From: Talinum fruticosum
Taxonomy: Eukaryota > Streptophyta > Magnoliopsida > Caryophyllales > Talinaceae
Direction of reading: 5' to 3'
Length of the DNA: 64,000 bases
Assembly (NCBI GenBank): GCA_021018815.1
Contig: JAITYX010000059.1
Location: forward strand, 744,001 to 808,000
How positions within the stretch are numbered: position 1 is the first letter of the stretch; every line of letters begins with the position of its first letter. The position numbers and the translations under genes were made by a program. Shown in pieces: positions 37,401 through 49,859 of this stretch. Under the pieces are notes generated by a model. The model worked only from the letters and a program-made list of their open reading frames with translations, ran no database searches and was not told where the DNA came from.

Positions 37401-40400
37401 GCCATTTCCTTCGCTCTTCGTCGCTGTGCGTTGATTTTTAGGGTTTAATGTTTCATTTCTATAATTTGTTTCGCCGCCGATGCAGTCTCCGGTGAAGTTC
37501 CGGAAGAGCCAGTCGTTTCGGCGAAATCTGGACTTCTGTTCGAGAAGCGCCTTATTGAACGTCATGTTTCGGTACTCCTCTCTCTCGCTCTCTCTCTTTC
37601 TCGATGCTTGCTTTTCTCATTTTGTGTAGGGTTTTATTGCCTAGTATTTTGAATTTAGCGATATGACTGCAAAGACTGGTGGATTTTCTCTCTCATAACA
37701 TTCTCAAGTCTCGGGACCTTTCGGGAATTCGTCCTTGTTGTCGCTTGCAAGTAGAACAGTTTGATGGTGCGAAATTCCAGTATTTGGATCCGGATTGTTT
37801 TATGCGAGTTTTTGTGGCGGCTTTTATGATCCATGGAAGAAATGGAGTTTTTTGTTGCTTCTTCCTAGGGTTTATGAGTAATTTGTTTGCAGAGTAGTAG
37901 TAAGATGAGGAAAACAAATTTTTTAAACGACATTAAATTGAGATAGTCCAGTTCTTGGTTATTGTCAGCAGGAAACTACAGTCCTTATTAGATGAATGAT
38001 TTCTTATGAAAATTTGGAATACAAATCATAAGTTTGAACATTTTCTTCGTTGGAAAATTTGGTGGTGCACATGGAAAGAGAGGAGGTGGTGAAATGTGGA
38101 TTGTGGAGGAAATAGTCTAGATCTTGGTTACTATCAGTAGGAAAGTAAAGTCCTTATTGGATGAGTGATCTCTTATGAAATTTTGGAGTACAAATCAAAT
38201 GTTTGAACGAAAATTTGGTGTTGCATATGCAAAGAGAGGAGCTGATGGAATGAGCAGGAAACAGCTTGAGGATTTTAGACTTTCCTATCCGAGGATTTTG
38301 CATCTTGGAGGTACTTTATAATATTTGGTGGATAAATTATGAATTTTCTGGATACGAGGTTTGCTTATTTGTTCTTTGTCCTCATTTTGTACTAGGGTGG
38401 ACATTTATGCTCTTTGGGTGTTTTAATATTATTCTTTTGCCCGCAACAAAAGAAGTCTAAAGATCTTTTCCTACTTTTGTAATTAAGTTCTGATGAAGTT
38501 TGATGCAAAATTTTCTGAACACATCAGTGTTTCTTTTCATATCTTTTTTGAAGGATTACGGAAAATGTCCAATTACAGGAGAGCCGTTGACTTTGGACGA
38601 TATCATCCCAGTTAAAGCTGGAAAGGTATCCTCAATGAATTGTGCATTCTGTTTGTTGTATATATGTTTCTTTTTACAAGATCCTTATGTTGAATCTTCC
38701 TTGCAGATTGTGAAGCCTAGGGCTGTACAGGCTGCAAGTATTCCTGGAATGATTGGCATGTTCCAGAATGTATGTGTTTGCTATCTCGGGATTTTGTTTA
38801 TCCTTTTTAATTCTCTTGATGTTGATGTGACATACTGTCATAACAACTTTGATTAAGCTTCTTTATGGACTCCTCATTTCATGTTACTTTGTTATTGACA
38901 TATATTGTTGGATTTCTAATGAAGCTTCATCTTGATTGCTACTTAACTGATTGAATAACAGAAGGTTGTAATCAACTAATTAATTTTATTGTGTTCTTTT
39001 CCTTCCATCTTTTTTACAAGTTTTTCTACCAGAGAGCCAAATGATATGGTATGCAATGATGGAGTAACAAGTAGGTTGTGGTGAATCTCAGTTTTGGAGG
39101 CTAAGTCTAGTAAATTTGATTTTTCATATTTTAATGTCCTACTTTTACTTGCTAGCTGTTGGTTCATTTGCTTTACTTTGCAATTAGCAGTATCTGGCTC
39201 TTATACAATGTGGAATGTTATATCTATCATGATAGATAGGCGTGCGTGGGTGCTGATGTGCATAGTCACACACATTGATAGAAATATAAGGCATACATAA
39301 GTTTGCGCGTGCAAACCCTCCCCCCCGCCCCAAAAAATAAAAATAATAAAAAACTTACACACATTCTCTGTTTACAATTTTGGCTGTGGATTGTGTTGAT
39401 TATTCTTTCTTTCCCATAGTTCTCATCGATTAAATTCAGTCAACTTAATATGCAAATGCAATGGCCTAATTCCTTAAACAACATAATAAAAGATATTGAT
39501 TTCTAAATTCATGGACTGTATTGAGCGAGTTGCTTTATATTCAATATAAGTTCTTCTCCAGAAAGGTGCTAATTTTCATTTATTTGGAGTGGTGGTCTTG
39601 TAGAGTTCTATGTCCAAAGTTCAACCTCTTTATTTGAGTGATTACCTAATTTGTGAGCTGTTACCTCACCAGCTTTGATAAGCTCCAATATTTCACTGTT
39701 TGTAGAATTCTATATCTCGTATATCTATCTTATATGTACTTCTATTTATTTTAAATATCTGTGTGCTGTGGTAGCTTCTCAAGATTGATTCTTTGGAATG
39801 CAGGAATGGGATAGTTTGATGCTGTCTAATTTTGCACTGGAGCAACAATTGCATACGGCCAGGCAAGAACTAAGCCATGCACTTTACCAGGTGGCAGATT
39901 TTATCCTTTAGTTTGCAAGTGACTGTTCTACCTTAGGTTGTTAAAGTATGAACTTGTGTTTATGGTTTAAATTTAAATCATTGGCATGTTCTAGGACATT
40001 GTATCATGGTATCACAGACCTATCAGTAGATGTATTATCAAGTCACGTTTTTGAATGCTACAGTTTCTTTCTAAGAAATCTTCAGCTCTGGGTTTGACTT
40101 ATACTTGACTGATCGATGAGTTTGGAATGGACTCCTTAAGTTATGTGGGCTTGAGTCCTTCTGGCTTATCTAATACAATGTTATATTTCCTCATAAAAAA
40201 ATGATGTGTAGGCTCAAGGAACTCTGTTGAATAACATTGAATTAGCTAGTTTGTTAGTAATTTGATAACAATATGTGCAATTGAGTAATTAGTGATGATG
40301 ATGTTATACATGTTTGTGTTTCCTGTGTTTCTAATGATATTAATACACATTTCTCCTATTTCAAAGAAAATTTTGTGCTTTCTGTTTTCGCTTCTTATAG

Positions 40401-43400
40401 CTGGTGTGTCTTAAATCAATTGATACCCCACTGATTCGTTCTGTGCTTTAACTATTTCCGTTCTAGCTATCACTAGTCCACTAATCTAGCTCGCTTGTTT
40501 ACCTGATGGATCAATGAGATCTTAGTATTTAAGTTTAGTCAATTTGGATGTTCATTAAAAGAGTTGCTCAAAGAGAAAATATGTATATTTTTTCCTACTG
40601 AAATCTTCTTGATTGGAATTGCTATTTGAAAGTTGACGAATGCTTTCTAATAATTGATATGCAGCATGATGCCGCATGCCGTGTAATTGCTAGGCTAAAG
40701 AAGGAAAGAGATGAGGCAAGGTCATTACTGGCTCAGGCTGAAAGGCAGATACCTATGTCGGCAGCAACCGGCAATGCGTTACATGCAACTGCTGTGAGCA
40801 ATGGCAAAAGAGGTTCATCAATTCATTCTGATCTTTTTTTTTTTGTGTTTTGTTGCGTGAAATCATTCAATCAGGTGTCAGACTAAAATATTTTAACTTT
40901 AGGTGCTGAGGATGATGATGTGGGCCATGCTGGAAAGAGAGCCCGACCTGGAATTTCTGCTGATATCATTGCTGAGCTGACAGAATGCAATGCAGTACTT
41001 TCACAGCAGCGTAAGAAGCGGACGGTATGTTTAATATGTAGCTGTTGGTGCTGTAATCTAATTAGCTTTGTTATGGGTAACCTATTGTTTCTTATATGCA
41101 CATATATATGGAGCTGTGACATGGAATTTCTCTCTTGCCCTAATTCATCCCCCTGCCCCCTACACATCTCTAAAAGATGAAGTACAACTATTGTAAATAA
41201 GCAGATTTAGGTTCTGAGGAAGTGTCTGAGTCTGATAAGTCTCTTTGAACTTTCTTTTTCAGATACCTTCAACCTTGGCTCCTATTGAAGATTTGGAGCG
41301 CTACACCCAAATTGGTAGCTATCCACTCCATAAGACCAACAAACCAGGAATTCTGTCACTTGATATCCATCATTCTAAGGTAATTACGTCTGAGACTGTA
41401 TTAAGTACTAAGTATATAATTTGTTGCTCTGCTAATTAGCTTCTATTTTATCTTTCCCTTTTCTTTTCTGGGTTTGTGTTGGTTTATTGCTTCTAAATCA
41501 TTGTACATTTTCCATGTATATCTCCATTATTCTGAGGTGCCACTAGATGCTGTTACTCTCATGATATCTATGTAACTAACCACATAATTTGCTATCATTT
41601 GTTAACGCCACAAGTGATGTTAACCTGGGATTGTTTCGCACTGATAATCATCGCATAGTTTTGCAACTTCTTTCATTTGAAGTTAGGTGATGTGCACCTA
41701 TGGTCCATTAGCTATCCTTCCTCTGTTTTGACTTGTACATACAATGTATGTGGATTATTCTATCTGACGAATAAAGCTTTGTGTTGAAGGATATGATAGC
41801 AACTGGAGGCATTGATACAAATGCGGTTGTCTTTGACAGACCATCCGGGCAGATTGTATCTACACTTAGTGGCCATTCTAAAAGGTTTTTCCTATCCTTG
41901 CTCTTTCTGCATACTGATGACCAACTGGATGACTGTATGTTGAAACCTTGGAGAACTTTGAATTTTTGGCAGGTTACCAGTGTTAGATTTATTCCTAATG
42001 ATGAAGGTTTAGTTATCACTGGATCAGCAGATAAGGTAACCTACTCTTCAGTAGAAGTTCGCAGACCCTCATGTTAAATTGATGTCGCAAAGTTTTTTTT
42101 TATTGCATTTCTTTTTTATCTTAGTTTAGGTTCATGAGCAAGCAAACAATCTTTAGCATAAATCAGAATGATATTGACACTTATAATACCAAATGCTTCT
42201 GAATTGTTTATTTCTGCTGTCATTTCCCTTTCTTCTTTTCAAAAAAGGGGGTTGGGGTGGTGGCTATTGTGTAGATCATAGATTGTTAGACACATATAAT
42301 CTCTGTTCTTTCACAAAGTGATAATAAAGCACAATTCTTTAAAGAATTCAAAAAAAAAAATGCATACAAAAAGGGTTGAGCGCAGCAAGTTGCACGTAAA
42401 AGAGTATAGATGTAGGCTTTCCATGAACATGACTACAAAAGTACATGGATAAGAGTTTAGCTTGAGGCTTCCTAGATCTGGATCTCCCCAAATCCTACTT
42501 AAGTGGGACCTACAATGGCAGTTCTTATTGTTGTTTCAAGTACTCGTGTTGGACACTCAACTCTCGCTCTTGTAGCAGTATCGAAATATGGCCCTTTATT
42601 TTAGACACAGTAGACATGATTTTCAGAAATTGACAAGCTTGACTTCTAGACTCCATGTTGAATTAACATTCTATACTTCAACATGGATATCATGAAATTG
42701 AGTAAAACTGATCCAAAAAATTCCTTTCTGCAGCTGTGTTTTTGGTATTCTGATATTAGCCCATTGTTGTTCGCTTTATGTATTTGCATGCTAAGGCAAC
42801 TTTATTGCCTGGAGCATGTTAGGCTACTTTTAGTGTCAGGAGCATGTTGATTAATGAATTGTTCTGTTGTGACATCTCTATATTGCAAATTATATGTGGA
42901 TTTCAATTCTCCCTCCCCCCAAAATAAATCTCTTCAACTAGCAAAAAGAGAAAAATTAGCATTGTAATATTTCTCTTTATTGTTAACAGACTGTTCGATT
43001 GTGGCAAGGGTCAGAGAATGGGAACTATGATTGCAGGCATGTTCTGAAGGATCATACAGCAGAGGTAACATTATACGCGCAATTGCCGTTTCTTCTCTCT
43101 TCTCTCCTTTTTGAGTCACCTTTAGACAAACTTCTTCATGTTGTGTTTAGTTTTTTCACGGAAAATGGCACGGGATATAAACTTCTTTTGATTAGTCGGA
43201 ATTCGGAAAGATTGTGTACATATTTAGGGATTGTGACACAGGCCAATTCCCTCAAGTAACGATCTGGTGATACCCATTCCTTGTCCGGTGTTGAAATCAG
43301 TGACCTGCCTGAGATCCTTAGTGGCCACATGCTCCGGAGCTGTTCTATAAAATATTTGTGTGGGACTAAAGGTGCAAGTTTATGAATCATCAGCTTAGTA

Positions 43401-45116
43401 GTTTTGTACCAGTTATTGACAAATTTTGTGAGCATCATCTGCGCACCAAATTGATGGTCATATGAGAGAGACAGTCTTTGCTCAGTTTTTCCTATTTAAT
43501 GGGTGCACATTGAGATCTTTTTATGTACTGAAATTATGAGAATAATCTTCAAAACTTATTACCACATAAGCTTGCTAGTCGTGATCACATTTGTGCCTCA
43601 AACATTACTTGAAATGTTAGCAGCAATATAGATTCTATTATTTAACTGCTAGCAGTCTTTTTGGTGGAACAGTTATTCCTTAATGATATTGTTCATTTGC
43701 AAGAATACGGAAGTACTTGTTTGGCTGGCTTCATTCCATTTCTTTGCGAGATGTCGTAACGTACTCTGCTATCCATGTAAATATGACAGGTTCAAGCTGT
43801 TACAGTCCATGCGACCAACAAGTTCTTTGTGACTGCGTCCCTTGACAATTCGTGGTGCTTCTATGATCTTACAAATGGTCTTTGTCTCACTCAGGTTTCG
43901 GTCCAACTTCAGAGGAACCCCCCTTGCTCTCTTCCCCTGCCTCAACATATAGAGATGAATTAGTTGCTTGTTTTTCTTAAATTTCCAACAGGTTGCTGAT
44001 GCTTCAGGGTCTGAGGGGTATACATCTGCTGCTTTCCATCCTGATGGTCTGATCCTTGGTACAGGCACAACAGATGCTCTTGTCAAGATTTGGGATGTTA
44101 AATCTCAGGTATAAACTGTGCACAGCCCCCTCCTCCAAGGGGGATTCCATGTCTTTGAACTGAAAAAAATATAATTAATTTCTTGGCTCACAGGCAAATG
44201 TTGCCAAATTTGATGGGCACACGGGTGCTGTTACAGCCATATCCTTTTCTGAAAACGGATATTTCCTTGCGGTAGGTGTTTTCCCTCTTCAAAACAGGTT
44301 CTCTATGTTAACATGGTTGCCGTATTCTGATACGTCCCTTTAAATGGTCAGACTGCAGCTCATGATGGTGTAAAGCTTTGGGATCTACGTAAACTAAGGA
44401 ATTTCCGGTCTTTCCCATCTCCTGACTCAGACACACCAACTAACTCTGGTATGAATTTTTATTTTGTCAGAGTAGATTTCCCTCTCCCTCCCATAATACA
44501 CACTTATGAACACGTGTATACACTCTAGGATGTCTCTTCATGATATGGATGCAGGCATGCGGGCAAATGGTGTACTTTACTCATAATTATTTTGACACTG
44601 TTCGTTCTCGATGATTTGGTTCTTTTGCAGTTGATTTTGACCACAGTGGGAATTATCTTGGTGTTGCTAGTTCAGATATAAGGTCAGTTTGCTATATGAA
44701 TCGGTCCTCTCCCCCCCAAAAAAAAAAAAAAAAAAAACTAGCCCACTTGTTTTTTTCTGTGAGTTATGACAAACTTTCTGTGACTCGTCTGCCCTGCAGA
44801 GTATACCAAGTTGCGAGTGTCAAATCGGAATGGAATTGTATCAAGACCCTTCCCGACTTGTCTGGCACAGGTGCTGCTTTGCTCCTTTCTCCGTTCTTCC
44901 CCTATCCCATTCGCCTTGTCTTATTTTCTATTTATTCCCTCCTGTTTATAATTAAGGATGCTGGGTCTTGTTTCAAGTTGACTTACGGTTTTGAATGCAG
45001 GGAAAGCAACATGTGTTAGATTTGGTCCAGACGCAAAGTACATAGCAGTGGGATCATTGGATCGGAACCTTCGGATTTTTGGCTTGCCTGGGGAAGACAG
45101 TGCACCGGAATCTTAA
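37347..45116 (+). CDS. PRP19: Pre-mRNA-processing factor 19 (U-box E3 ligase, WD40)
   Basis: Eighteen exons: 37347-37359, 37486-37571, 38554-38625, 38707-38769, 39804-39890, 40665-40812, 40903-41024, 41263-41379, 41790-41884, 41973-42035, 42990-43064, 43790-43894, 43992-44108, 44194-44271, 44352-44448, 44631-44682, 44800-44870, 45001-45116. The total is 1577 bp; with one base restored this gives 525 residues, as in known plant PRP19/MAC3. The U-box is at residues 1-70 ([36 protein letters not shown]). The tetramerising coiled-coil follows ([20 protein letters not shown]). WD40 repeats fill about 210-525 ([21 protein letters not shown]). It scaffolds the NineTeen/MOS4 complex that activates the spliceosome. 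Odd points: exon 1 codes only 13 bases, and exon 9 ends in phase 2 (TCTAAAAG, four A) while exon 10 needs phase 0, so one A appears missing at 41880-41883. The 88-bp intron 9 reads through in frame, so an inserted-peptide product is also possible. Confidence 0.95.
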
Positions 45117-46089
45117 CGTCCTTGAGCTAGAAAAATTTGGCTGTTGAGCCTTTGGAGGTTGGTGGCATCAGGTGTGGCTTTGTTGGAAAGTTCTGGGAGT
45201 TGGAACGAACCCAAGTTGTGGAACCTCAGCCGTACAGCGGGTTCTGTTCCAAAAGTACAAATGTCCAGTTCAACATGTCAGCCTGGTTAAATTCTGTTGC
45301 AGTGAGATATTTAAACCTTTTGTTGTAACTCTAAATTACTAGTATAGTGTACCAATTTTTCGATGGCTCTTTAAGGTAGTGCGTCATGGAATCGGTTTTT
45401 GCATACTAAAATGACGTTTGAGCTGTACTCAGAGAAAATGCTAGCCTTAATTACGTGTTATGATTTTTATTAGGAAGAAGTTGAATTATGTCTCTTTTCC
45501 ATTATAAAAGATGTCACTATAAAGCCTAGAGATGTACCCGAGGAGAGCCAAGCCCAAGCTTAGCACAGGATTGGACGTTTTGGCTTTACAATGAGCTTGA
45601 AGATCATCAAGCCTTGAGCTCAGGCTTGGTTTTCTCGCGATCTCGGGTTGAGGCCACGCATGGTGAATGATCTCTCCATGGTTGTACTTTAATCTGTAAA
45701 TAAAGAAGAGTACGTATAAAGCTAAACCAAATCCAAACTTCCATTTGACAAAAAGAATCAAGGCCCGAAGCAGCTGGTCCATAGGAAATGAAATCAAGCT
45801 TGAAAAATAAATGTTCTTATTATGAACCCCTTTTGGATAAAAACTGGCGCAGCATTTGTGCGTACTTCTTCTACTTCCTAAATGTGCAGCAGCCAACATT
45901 AAGATGTAAAGCGGAGGATATATTCAATACAATTTCAGAAGACCCAAATGTGTACATAAGATTACGTGGTGGAAATGTATGCAACAGTTAGAAACTATCA
46001 GAAGATATGACTTCGCCCATGGTCCTTGTCTCCACAAAATATTTCCACACAATAAATGATCGGAAGAGTATTTGTGTACATGTAAGTGT
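45117..46089. other. Spacer between the convergent PRP19 and TLD genes
   Basis: It should hold both 3' untranslated regions. A segment at about 45525-45660 contains short inverted motifs (AAGCCCAAGCTTAGC; GAGCTCAGGCTTGG) and may be a decayed repeat. No gene is supported. Confidence 0.45.
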
Positions 46090-49000
46090 GGTGGCCAGTG
46101 AGCTGAATATTAGTGTGCTCCAATCAGCCGGAAACCCTGTTAGATCATCCTGTGTTATTGTCGTTGTATGATATATAATAATAACAACATAAAAAGTGGC
46201 CTATGAACCAATGAATTACATACCATTTTCAAGCTGAAGCGTGATGGTGACTTGAACGTCTTGCTGAAACCATAATTTACATCAGAAGGTACCGTGAGGA
46301 ATAAGTAAAGCCCCAGAGCTGCACCATAACATAAAAACCTGGAAATTTAGTTTTCTCACTTATGTCTCAAGTTTTTCCAGGGAACAATCAATCTTGATGT
46401 GATATTAACTGCAGAAACTCAAAAATCACCACTTGTCCAACAAATTAAGGCAGAGAATTATCTCTTCCGTCATCAACCAGGAACGTTAATTGATGCTAAT
46501 TTTTAGTACAGAAACATGTATTATACTTGTTTCAACTCAAGGGACAAGTGCTGCTAAAGCATCTTGCATTCGTCTCTTGTATCTGTTCTCAAGTTATGTC
46601 CTGTTCTTATGTAATCAGTTAACTTCGACTGATTAAGCAGTACCTTAATAGAGTTCCATATGAAAGATCTTCCAGTTTTCGTTACCATACATCTGTGCGT
46701 GATGATATCAAAAATATAACTAGCCTAACTGGTTAGTGGGTACTATACCTCATTAGTATAATATACCAATTATTTAAGATTTGCACCTTGAACGTTGAAA
46801 TGCTTAAAAACATGGTTTGCTGACAACTATTCACATCAACTAGGGCATCAACGAAAATACCTCAACATTTTTCAATTCGAACATAGGATCATGAGCCAAG
46901 CATGAGTTTCCAAATGTCTCACAAGGTCCACTGCTTCCTGTCAACCTTGTAAACAAGAGTGTTTAAGAAGAAGAATTTATGAAAAGTTCATGATTGTTTC
47001 ACAATTAGTTAAAAGGGAACTCACAGATCTTCATCCAATGACAAAGCAAAGTTGCTTCCCCACCAAATGCTATCATGTCGTTCAAGCACAGGTAGAAATA
47101 CCTGTTGGCACCTATTATAACATTTGAGACATTGCTGTAAGAATTCACAATAGACAATCAAAACATGAGAATACACTTCATAAGAGCTAACAGCTCCCTG
47201 GGTGGCATAAGATAGCACACAAATGGAAATAACATTCAAGGGACGGATCCGAAACCATCTGCAGGAATGGTGAAAAGAGGCAAGGGTTGCTAGCCTATTA
47301 GCATAATCGACTGCATGGTGTTATTCTGTGAGATTGGTTATGTCTAGGAAAAATAATTATTGTCCAATCATATGACAATGACTAGAGATCCATTGAGTAT
47401 TAGCTCAATCAACATTGGTGAAGAACAAATTGAGCCAGGGACCTTTCTACCTAGATGCCTGAATCATGACTACCAGGCAGAATTTGTGTTTACATATTTA
47501 AGTAATTTGATAAATAAACTAAGATACTGATGTGCAATTACAAGATCCAGTTAGTTCACGAAATTGAAAAAAGTAAAGCTTCAGCAAACAGTAAGGAAAG
47601 ATTATTTACCAGTTGCTCTAAACAGCCTGGGTTCACCATATATATTTGTGAATACGAAAGTCTGGTTTGTTCCCTGTAAAATAAATTAATGAATTCCTAC
47701 AAGGATTTGGTACAAAAGATAAGTAGAGAAAAAACAGAACCAACAAAAACATTAATAATATGCCAAATCAACTCACTTGATATTTCCTCCTTGGACATGG
47801 CCGGAGAGGGCAATCAAGGAGCCCACCAAAGACAGCACCCTTTCTATCTCCAACTATCTGGAACATCAACGCATATCGGATTGTTGTTAAATTATGCAAC
47901 CCGACAATAAAATACGAACCAGTGGTGGAGCCATACCAGTAACCCAGGGCCAGAGAGATCAGCACTCTTCCGCATAAGCGTGTGGAGGGATATGCCATGT
48001 CTCAAAGTACTGCCCTTCAGTTTAAACAAACAAAATGATAATCAAGATACCATTCGATTAATGAAAACCATTAGAAAGCTTGGTCAATGCTGTTCCACTA
48101 TAAGGTCCACGTTAAAGAAGCAGTTACCTGTAAAGCAACTCCCAGTGACAGCCTTGCACAATATTTGGTAGGGATGCCTGAAGAAACTCGTACAGTTCCA
48201 CATAAACAAATGCAGATTCATCAGTCAGATAAGGCATAAGCTTCCAAGGTCTTGGAGGCTCAATTGCATCCTCAAATATGTCTGTAGCACACATGCTTCT
48301 TGCAGAAACAGGAGCTGCATCCTGGTTGGCCATGCTAGTCAACTCTCTGTCCTCCTGAAACCCACATTTTCACATCACCGTGATGCATGAGCTTACCACT
48401 ACACCTAGGTCCTCGCAAGATGATGGCGCATTGATTTGGAATCACTAAGTCTTTTAAATGTTAGATGATGGATGGATAAACAAGAACAACGAAGACAAAG
48501 GTTTCACAACCATCGATGCATTATGTGGCTTAGACATTACCAACTTGTTAACATGCACAAAGAATAAAGTGAATGAGTTGAATGAATGATCAACTCACTC
48601 TTTCCTACATGGTGTAGAAGGCTTCGCAGTCGAGATAAGTAAACCAACAGACTAAAGAGACTAAGTGTACTATGCAAGCTCTTGAGTAATATCCTGTGAA
48701 TCGAGAATCAAGCACTAACGCAAAGGATAAATAGTTGAAGCTGAAGCAATCTTTATTCCCTTTCCTTGTGAAAATTGTCTAAACCAAATGCCTCGAGAGC
48801 GAGCTCGATATGCATACTAGCAGGAAAGGACAACAAGAGAACAGCAGAATATATAGACATAAAATACGATCACGCTTAAAACAGACGGGATTAAATAGAG
48901 TTTGATGTTTCAATCTACTCAGAATATTGAGAATAGTTATCTTCATGTTGAGCTTTACATCGGGAGAAAATTCATGCACACGATTTCAACAATTAACCTA

Positions 49001-49449
49001 AACTCAGAATCTGATAATGCATCATGCAAAACATATCATACTTTCAAAAATAACTCCGCTACAACATCTGTAAACATCCAAAGGAGCTCAAATGAGGATC
49101 AAAGTTACACTAAATTTGTGCAATATAACTATAAAGCTTCAAGCAACCTCAACAATTGTTCAATTTTTCCGTCATATAAATACATTATGATCAAGAATCA
49201 GATGAACCATAGGCGAAAACTGAAAATCAAATTTCCTTCGCGTTTCTCAAATCATACAAGACATCAAAATCTCAACACTAGAAAACCTACATTGTGCAGA
49301 TCTCGACTCAAAGGTTAAAATGCGCATCAAAATAAAATTTAACAAAATTCGGCAAAAATAATCACCTGATTGGAATCATGAGGTTGAGATGAAGAATCGG
49401 CGATTAGACGAGACAATTTTGAAGCTACTTTCTCGGTGAATGCATACAT
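46090..49449 (-). CDS. TLD-domain protein (oxidation-resistance/nucleolar TLD family), one frame break
   Basis: Minus-strand exons with consistent phases: 49449-49366, 48354-48128, 48009-47937, 47857-47777, 47673-47610, 47111-47025 and 46945-46861, plus an uncertain C-terminal part in 46330-46090. It starts MYAFTEKVASKLSRLIADSS, as do plant TLD proteins like Arabidopsis At2g05590. Then come DIFEDAIEPPRPWKLMPYLT and LYEFLQASLPNIVQGCHWEL, and the TLD core: GDRKGAVFGGLLDCPL, TNQTFVFTNIYGEPRLF, ANRYFYLCLNDMIAFGG, SNFALSLDEDL, GPCETFGNSCLAH and FELKNVE. TLD proteins are linked to oxidative-stress protection and V-ATPase regulation. The frame breaks inside GGG/SNF, at four C on the plus strand (47058-47061); one more G restores it, and exon 6 (87 bp) is one base short of its flanking phases. 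The usual last strand (WGF motif) is not obvious. Confidence 0.85.
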
Positions 49450-49542
49450 TATTGTCGAATTTGAACGAGTGAATGATCCTTCGGAAATTGATGCTGCGCC
49501 GAATGCGATCATCAAACCCTCAAATCCATGGGTGCGACATTC

Positions 49543-49545
<3 letters not shown>

Positions 49546-49587
<42 letters not shown>
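49546..49587. repeat. (GA)n microsatellite in the TLD gene 5' leader
   Basis: About 20 GA units lie some 100 bp upstream of the TLD start codon (CT on the coding strand). The open frames across it on both strands are repeat artefacts. Confidence 0.9.
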
Positions 49588-49589
<2 letters not shown>

Positions 49590-49859
49590 GGGAGCGGGAG
49601 AGTATATGCAGTAATGGAAGAAAAGGACGCACCACCGCCGCGAAAGGAGAAGGAAAGCTTTTGACGGTCGTTTCAAATGGTCGGTCATTTTTAAAAGGAA
49701 AGCTATCTTATTCAATTCATTTTATACAAATCCATAAGTTGAGCGCCAAGGATTCTAGCTCAATGCAATCGCAGGAAGATCCATCTTCAAAAAAAAAAAA
49801 AAAAAGAGAAAGGAATTCATCTAAAAAAATTATAATTAAGCATAAAAAAACCCTTCCCT

